A stretch of DNA of 32,277 nucleotides from a virus. The translations under genes were made by a program, and so were the position numbers. Within the stretch, counting starts at the first letter, position 1, and each line of letters starts with the position of its first letter. The notes below the pieces were generated by a model that saw only the letters and a list, made by a program, of their open reading frames with translations, ran no database searches and was not told the origin of the DNA. Location: positions 1 through 32,277 of the IMG/VR virus record IMGVR_UViG_3300025141_000445, one strand, 5' to 3'. This document shows positions 26,922 through 32,277 of this stretch, one piece after another.

Positions 26922-29900
26922 TACTCATCCTCGATATCTGGTCGGGCTGCGAGATATGCACTATAACGATACGTCTTAAACGCTAACTTCTTGGGGGAAA
27001 ATAATGAATCTATTGCCTCGTCCATAGACCCCTGTGTGGCGGAGATGCTTTTGAGGAAGGCCCTTCTCTGAGAAAGGCTTTTCCTAGCTGCCGCCATAAG
27101 TTGCTCACCGAATGTATTGAAAAAGTACATTCCCAAAGCACCCGTTACATAGGTGAGCGCATGAGATGTGAGCCCTCCCGGGATGGCTACCGAAAGAAGT
27201 GTTCCAAAAAGCCAAGGGTTATGCAGCTTAAGCTTTTCGGCTATCGCATTACGTACTTTTTTATTGGCACCCTTTTCCAAATCAGCCACGACGCCAAAGA
27301 GGAGATTGTCATTAGCCCACTCGTTTACCATCCCCTTGGCCTTCGAATCAATAATCTGGTTGGCTCCCATCTGCGCGTCATAGGCAGCTTCCGCCGCCTT
27401 CACAGCTTTCGTCCGTCTGTCCCCAACCACCGGAATAAGCTCCCTGTACATCATCTCTACACCATCTATTTCCTCTACAAGGTTGTCCCTAAAGGAGCGG
27501 TATAGCTTTTCCTCTATCTCTTTTTTGATCTCACGCCGAGTAATGGAGAGTGCCTGTTGCCCGCCCACACTAAGATTAACGGTTCCATCGGCCCTGTAAA
27601 GTATGTGGGCGTCCATAAGTCTGCGCAGTTGGTTGGCCTCAACAAACCGGGCCACAGGTAACGAGTTCAATCGCTTGGCCTGCTCCTCCAGCATTTTGAT
27701 AATTTCCTCCTCGACATCAGTAGTGACGCCCTCAAATATTTTCTCTACCTTGCGGGCCGTGGTGTCGCCAACAACGCCTCTGGTGTAGCCGCCCTTAATG
27801 TCATCCGCTAGGCCCAGCAGCCTCTTCGCCACCGCTGTTTTGTCAATAAGGTAGCGCGGCACCTCATCAATTTCGTGCTTTAGTTCCGGCATCTCCATTT
27901 TAGACAGTTGCCTCTCGAGATTTCTAGCCCGGGCGGTGCCGGCTCGAAGCTCTGCCTTGACGGCCCTGACTGAGCGCTGAAGGGAGGTTCCCTCTGTACC
28001 CTCGAGCAACGCTAGGCTTTTCTTCACAATGCCCGCAGGGCTTATATCGGAGGCTGGACCAAAAGGAAGTCCTCCTATTGGAGACACTCCAAATAACTCC
28101 TCAACACCACCGAGACTAGCTGCCTTGGCGTGCATTGCCTTATCCATCCATTCGCGGATTTTTGGAGCAGCTTCAGATCTTATCTTCCTAATAGCGGCAT
28201 CAATCTTCTTTTTCTTTAAGGTATTTTTAACAACTCTGCTCGCAGCAGCTTCGGCCATTTGGTCAGAAATACCCATCGTCCCGAGGCCCTCGGCCATCTG
28301 GGCATCCCGCGCAATAAGCACACCAAGATCTGCGGACTCATCCATAAGTGGCTCAATCATCGCGGATACAGTCTTCTTGCGTGCGTACAACTTGAATCCA
28401 AGTCCCGCAACGAGTTTTTTCATCTTCTCCTTGGCCGCCTTGTCCGCTGCGGTCTTCGCGGCATTTGCTCTAGTCTTCAGAGATTTAGGTATTTGACGAT
28501 CATTACGCAAATACTCCACAAGGGCGTCGCCAGTGTTGAGCATAATGTTGGTGTCCGGTGCGCCTGCAACCATTGGGTGAAGATTACCATTCAGAAGAGT
28601 AAAGCCTAGGTCCTCCCACTGGGCGGGGGTTAACACTCCACGCATCTCCTCAAAGGCTTTTATAAAACCAGCGGTATCAACGTTGTAAATGTCATCGCCC
28701 GCAGCGGCGAGGGTATTCAGGATAGACTTCTTGTGGTTGTACAGTTGCTCAACGCGGCCCTCATAATTTGTAAGCTCTCGGTATTTTATTCCGTCCTCAA
28801 CCATCTCCCCAGCAATATCTTCCTCAACGCTCATTCGGGCTCGTTCAAAATCAGCTACGTCGGCCTTGTGAGCAGCCTTTTGATTTTCGTATATTTGCTC
28901 ATATTTGCCAATCTCTTCTCTGACCAGCGGTAATGCATCGGCTGCATCAGGAACCACATCCAGCCTATGAACCAAGTAGGTGTATAAATCGCTCACTGCA
29001 TCGCGCATCTCCTGCGGCGACTTCATGCGGGGAAGAACTCCGGGGGTGAATAGTGCCTCGACTGGGGGCCTAACCGCATGACTCGCGGCCTTTAGGCCGT
29101 CATCCGGCTGGCTGGCAAAGAAGCTTCTGACCTTTAGCCATAGCTTCTCGTCGGAAAGAATGTTCCCTACCTCGCCTAACGCATCGGCTATCGATAGCTG
29201 GCCCGCGGGTAACTCGCCGTCAAAGCCTGCATTATGTAATTTTTGGTACTTATTAACCAAGCCCTGTAGGGAATCATCACTTAAATCCATCACAGCCTTA
29301 ACTGCGTATATCCTTGGGTCTTGACCCGGAAGTATACCCTCTATTCTGCGGTAAGACTTAGACGCTAGAGGTCCGCGCTTTTGCATGCTGCGAAGTGTGC
29401 CACTTCCTATGGCCGTACCAAGAACGCCGCCAAGGGCGAATGTTCCGCCAAGGGTTCCGAGCACCTTCTCTAAGTCTAGAGGCTCATCCGAAAGAGCCGC
29501 ATCGGTCACAAGCATCCCGGCCCCATAAATACCTCCCTCAACAGCAGCAGCAATTCCTTGAGAGAACCGGTTAACAAAAAACCTTTTAACATTCGTATCT
29601 CTGACAAATGGATCCATCAGGCGTTCCAAGCCCTTCGCGGCTCTGGCCCCCTCTACGGCAGCAGCTTCCCTCACTCCACCGGCGAGATACCCTCTTTTAT
29701 ATAATCCCTTCTGCGCGGCTCGCCCAACCTTGAGACCGGCACCAGCTGCGAAACGAGGTAGGATACCGACGGTTCTAGCGGCACGCACGGCGCTGCTGGC
29801 CTCAAGACCGAACCTACCTACGGCCCCGGCGCTTCTGGTTATAGTCCCGGCAGCGTTAATTGCGCCTATCGGGCCTCCTATAAGGAGCGGCCCAGCTATG

Positions 29901-30295
29901 CCCAATCCCTCACCAGTAATGCTTGACCAAGGGTTTTCTTCCCTCAAAGCTCTGGCCGTGTCCGCCCCGCCTAGAGCGCGAAGAAGAAGGTCGGACCCGC
30001 CAAAGCTTAAAGATCGGGCGGTGCCCGCGGCGAAGGCGGAAACCTCCCCGAAAGGTCCCTCCGCAAACTTGCGGGTATCGAGCATATCTGGCGATTCATA
30101 GGATACGCCGGGGGTGTTTAGTGCCTTATATAAATTCTCTGACGGGACCCGATAGCTTTTTCCGTCGGGGCCACGAATCCCTACCTGCTCCCCATCTAGG
30201 GCCATATGGGTCTTCCGTAAAATGGCCTCGGAGACGAGAGCGTCCTCCAAGTTTTCGACCATTCCGGTCTCTAGATTTAGGAGATTTAATGACAT
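26921..30295 (-). CDS. Large internal virion / DNA-ejection protein (1124 aa)
   Basis: The biggest gene here. The N-terminus (residues 10-65) is VENLEDALVSEAILRKTHMA, then IRGPDGKSYRVPSENLYKAL, a pattern seen in large phage internal proteins. Then come Gly/Ala-rich hydrophobic segments (about 130-150, GLGIAGPLLIGGPIGAINAA, and 279-300), a long helical middle (about 440-1000) and a hydrophobic region near 1030-1070 (WLFGTLLSVAIPGGLTSHAL). Membrane-inserting plus helical parts match podovirus ejection proteins that form a channel through the envelope. It starts at ATG 30293-30295 just after the 619-aa gene. No transglycosylase motif recognised. Confidence 0.6.
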   Translation of the reverse strand: MSLNLLNLETGMVENLEDALVSEAILRKTHMALDGEQVGIRGPDGKSYRVPSENLYKALNTPGVSYESPDMLDTRKFAEGPFGEVSAFAAGTARSLSFGGSDLLLRALGGADTARALREENPWSSITGEGLGIAGPLLIGGPIGAINAAGTITRSAGAVGRFGLEASSAVRAARTVGILPRFAAGAGLKVGRAAQKGLYKRGYLAGGVREAAAVEGARAAKGLERLMDPFVRDTNVKRFFVNRFSQGIAAAVEGGIYGAGMLVTDAALSDEPLDLEKVLGTLGGTFALGGVLGTAIGSGTLRSMQKRGPLASKSYRRIEGILPGQDPRIYAVKAVMDLSDDSLQGLVNKYQKLHNAGFDGELPAGQLSIADALGEVGNILSDEKLWLKVRSFFASQPDDGLKAASHAVRPPVEALFTPGVLPRMKSPQEMRDAVSDLYTYLVHRLDVVPDAADALPLVREEIGKYEQIYENQKAAHKADVADFERARMSVEEDIAGEMVEDGIKYRELTNYEGRVEQLYNHKKSILNTLAAAGDDIYNVDTAGFIKAFEEMRGVLTPAQWEDLGFTLLNGNLHPMVAGAPDTNIMLNTGDALVEYLRNDRQIPKSLKTRANAAKTAADKAAKEKMKKLVAGLGFKLYARKKTVSAMIEPLMDESADLGVLIARDAQMAEGLGTMGISDQMAEAAASRVVKNTLKKKKIDAAIRKIRSEAAPKIREWMDKAMHAKAASLGGVEELFGVSPIGGLPFGPASDISPAGIVKKSLALLEGTEGTSLQRSVRAVKAELRAGTARARNLERQLSKMEMPELKHEIDEVPRYLIDKTAVAKRLLGLADDIKGGYTRGVVGDTTARKVEKIFEGVTTDVEEEIIKMLEEQAKRLNSLPVARFVEANQLRRLMDAHILYRADGTVNLSVGGQQALSITRREIKKEIEEKLYRSFRDNLVEEIDGVEMMYRELIPVVGDRRTKAVKAAEAAYDAQMGANQIIDSKAKGMVNEWANDNLLFGVVADLEKGANKKVRNAIAEKLKLHNPWLFGTLLSVAIPGGLTSHALTYVTGALGMYFFNTFGEQLMAAARKSLSQRRAFLKSISATQGSMDEAIDSLFSPKKLAFKTYRYSAYLAARPDIEDE

Positions 30296-30300
30296 TTAGT

Positions 30301-32160
30301 TTACCAATTTTCAACTGCGCCGAGGTTGTACGCCCATTGATTTACCACAGACGCGGCATTGCCGGCGTCCAGCTTCCCGCGTTTGTCCAGTTCATCTAGG
30401 CGTGTTCCAATTTCAGTTAATTTCCTCCCCGCCCCGCTACTTGCATAATCCCTCCTGCGCTCCTCCTCGCCTTGCGGATTATTCCCGTAGGATTTTCCGC
30501 CAAATCTCTTCTTGAACTCCAGCTCAGCAGTTGCCGTCACTTCGGCAATATCCATAATGGCCTGAAAATCTGCTCGGGCGAGTTCAGGATCATCCCTCGT
30601 GCCGGGTATAAGGGTCTCTAGCTTTTTCCAGTCAAAATCGGATGGCCTAGAACCCTGAAGTGTTTTGACTATTCTGGCTACGGCCATCGTGCCTTTGTTT
30701 AGATATGTGGATGTGTGTTTATCCATCAAACCGGTCACTCTACCAAGGGAGAGTAACCAAGGTTGACTCTTGCCAAAGTGCCCGATCCACCTAGATAAAC
30801 CCCCACCCTCAGCAACCACGTCTTCATATGTCCTTGCCAAATCTACGGTTACGGCTGAAATCATAGAGGCATCTTTTTGAGCGTCACTCAGCTTTCCGCC
30901 GCCCAAATCCGATGATGGGATCTGCGTAGATGATGTTTTAACCTGCATGAGATTAGCCAACTGAAGATCTATCCCACCCAGCATCACTTTGTATTGATCC
31001 TGAAGGCGCAGGTCCGCCGTGTTTAATGCTAATTTCTCCACTTGGCGCCGATAACTCTGAAGTTGCTCTTTCTGAGCAAACATAAACATTTCCTTTTGTT
31101 GGCCGTGATTTAAATCCAAATCCTGTATCTTGGCCTTTTGTTTAATCATTTGTCGCTTAATATCTCGTTCTATGTGCCTATCCAGTGCCTTGGCTGCCAA
31201 GTTGTCTCCGCCCGTGAGCCCCGCTCCGATACTGCCAATGATTAAGGAAATAGCGGCGATCATCTTCTCTCGACCCTCAAAGCTCCCCCCCAGATCTAGC
31301 TCAAAGTTTTCTACGGCAGCTCGTCGAGCAAGATTCTGCTCATCTATAAGCTTCTTTAGTTCCCATCCAGCATCGCTAAAATCACCAATCGTTTGTTTAT
31401 ATGTGGGGGAATCTTTTCTGTCATCCACGCGAGGTAATAGCGCCATTTGGGCCTCATTCATGCCCAATGAGGCAGCCAGCATATCGCGCTCACGGACCTT
31501 TTCGTCGTACTCCTCTGGGTTATAGATAATGGCGTTTAGAACTGCCTTTTGAGCTGCTGCCCCCGCTCTTGCCAATGCCCTTCCTTTCCCGGTTAAGCCT
31601 TGGTAGGACTGGCTCGTCGTAAACGCTTGAGGACCAGAAGGTACAATGTTCTGACCAAGTAGCTGCTCTCCCTCCATTCTCTCCTGCGTGGTTCGCGCTT
31701 GCTGTGCTAACGCGTCCTCATTTTGCGAGAGAATACCCTCAGCGTCCTTGTGGCGGCCCTGCTTCATTGCCAGATCATACTGGGCCTTTTCCAACCCCTT
31801 TAGCTTAGCCACCTGCTTAGCCCTATCTTGTGCTTTCTTGTTGCCTATAGCACTAAGAGTTTTTCCCTTCGAAACAGACCACCCTTGGTCAGTCCTAGGC
31901 GATCCACTTGTTGCGGATTGGAATGCCGACCAGCCGGTCTCCTTCTCTGGGGAAAGATAATGTGCGCCTGCGGCTGCGTCCATAGTGATGCCATATTTTT
32001 TCGTCAAGAGGTTCCGGGCCAACAGCTCGGCCTGATCTAGAGGGAGGCCACTGTCCACACCCCTCTGTACCTCTCTGTCCCATATTTCTGCATCTTCGAG
32101 GGCCTTGGGCTCCTCATAGCCCGCGGTGTCGGGCCAATATCCTTGCGCTCCATTTGCCAT
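30301..32160 (-). CDS. Internal virion protein (619 aa)
   Basis: Mostly helical, rich in A, Q, K and L, with a long central helical region (about 105-290). There is one hydrophobic segment at 301-316 (IAAISLIIGSIGAGLTGGDN) followed by NLAAKALDRHIERDIKRQMI. The G-A-x-L-T-G-G-x-N-x-A-x-x-x-x-D-x-x-I-E-R-D-I pattern is one I associate with phage ejection-type proteins. It is the gene before the 1124-aa protein, and both probably share one role inside the capsid and during DNA entry. GGAG precedes ATG 32158-32160 (TAGGAGAGAACAATG). Confidence 0.6.
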   Translation of the reverse strand: MANGAQGYWPDTAGYEEPKALEDAEIWDREVQRGVDSGLPLDQAELLARNLLTKKYGITMDAAAGAHYLSPEKETGWSAFQSATSGSPRTDQGWSVSKGKTLSAIGNKKAQDRAKQVAKLKGLEKAQYDLAMKQGRHKDAEGILSQNEDALAQQARTTQERMEGEQLLGQNIVPSGPQAFTTSQSYQGLTGKGRALARAGAAAQKAVLNAIIYNPEEYDEKVRERDMLAASLGMNEAQMALLPRVDDRKDSPTYKQTIGDFSDAGWELKKLIDEQNLARRAAVENFELDLGGSFEGREKMIAAISLIIGSIGAGLTGGDNLAAKALDRHIERDIKRQMIKQKAKIQDLDLNHGQQKEMFMFAQKEQLQSYRRQVEKLALNTADLRLQDQYKVMLGGIDLQLANLMQVKTSSTQIPSSDLGGGKLSDAQKDASMISAVTVDLARTYEDVVAEGGGLSRWIGHFGKSQPWLLSLGRVTGLMDKHTSTYLNKGTMAVARIVKTLQGSRPSDFDWKKLETLIPGTRDDPELARADFQAIMDIAEVTATAELEFKKRFGGKSYGNNPQGEEERRRDYASSGAGRKLTEIGTRLDELDKRGKLDAGNAASVVNQWAYNLGAVENW

Positions 32161-32169
32161 TGTTCTCTC

Positions 32170-32277
32170 CTATACGTTTTGCGGACGATGCGTATAAGGC
32201 GTCACCTGTGAAGGCGCCCAAGATTTTTTGGCATACTCCATAATTTCCGGGGCATACCGAACCCCAACCTGACCGAG
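32170..32277 (-). CDS. C-terminal end of a gene entering from the right (partial)
   Basis: Only 35 codons and the stop (TAG at 32170-32172) are visible: LGQVGVRYAPEIMEYAKKSW followed by APSQVTPYTHRPQNV. No stop interrupts the frame to the edge, and the stop is 9 bases before the next gene's start, with that gene's AGGAG overlapping this stop region. The piece is too short to assign; by position a virion protein is likely. Confidence 0.5.
   Translation of the reverse strand, partial: LGQVGVRYAPEIMEYAKKSWAPSQVTPYTHRPQNV

Noticed and set aside
26915-26930. Programmed frameshift between the 1124-aa and 234-aa genes
   Set aside because: No slippery run at the junction; the TAGTG with GAGG upstream is explained better by stop-start reinitiation.
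1-32277. CRISPR arrays, tRNA or rRNA genes, insertion sequences, integrase or CI-like repressor
   Set aside because: I found no spaced repeat array, cloverleaf, transposase or integrase motif; some small RNA gene could still be missed without a covariance search.

Overview
This window looks like about three quarters or more of the genome of a tailed double-stranded DNA phage, most likely a podovirus-type phage of a Gram-negative bacterium. There is a complete head-assembly set (large terminase, portal, scaffold, major capsid protein, decoration-like protein, head-tail adaptor). There is also a tail fibre, two very large proteins of the internal/ejection-protein type, and an amidase endolysin with a holin. 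No tape-measure, tail-tube, sheath or baseplate gene is visible, which argues for a short tail. No integrase, CI-like repressor, tRNA, rRNA, CRISPR array or insertion sequence was seen. Both ends of the window cut through genes.

Layout. (1) 1-11989, minus strand: head and packaging operon, read right to left. It starts with small accessory genes (coiled-coil protein, possible small terminase, HExxH metallopeptidase, basic protein, GNAT-like protein). It then runs through TerL, a 67-aa protein, two small very basic proteins, portal, scaffold, capsid, decoration protein, adaptor and a fibre-associated protein to a tail fibre cut by the left edge. (2) 11990-12572: A+T-rich divergent control region full of palindromes and repeats. 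(3) 12573-21759, plus strand: early/replication block. It holds a divergent two-domain sliding clamp, several small unknown proteins, and a Cas4/RecB-type nuclease next to a Sak4-like ATPase and an SSB-like protein. It also holds a replication-initiator-like protein with an A+T-rich tract inside its gene, an HNH protein, a winged-helix protein, a possible helicase loader, two more PD-(D/E)XK nucleases and a small lipoprotein. Many of these genes share the ribosome-binding site AAAGAGGTAACA. (4) 21760-21844: convergent junction with a long hairpin. (5) 21845-32277, minus strand: endolysin, holin, several virion-like proteins, a second pair of very basic small proteins, and the large internal virion proteins.

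How it works together. Transcription appears to run outwards from the 12-12.5 kb control region. Rightward genes would give DNA replication by recruiting host polymerase to a phage clamp, since no phage DNA polymerase is seen here. They would also give annealing-type recombination (nuclease, Sak4, SSB) and junction processing. Leftward genes build and fill the head, and the far-right minus-strand block supplies lysis and ejection proteins.

Most unusual points. Three different small basic proteins at two distant loci share the N-terminal tag MA[KR]TTG[RG]TGGS. The clamp resembles DnaN but seems to have only two domains. The control region carries a phased CCATAC repeat set. The endolysin has a Cys/His cluster inserted after its first zinc ligand. 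Several genes too short for routine calling, including a 55-aa lipoprotein, appear real.
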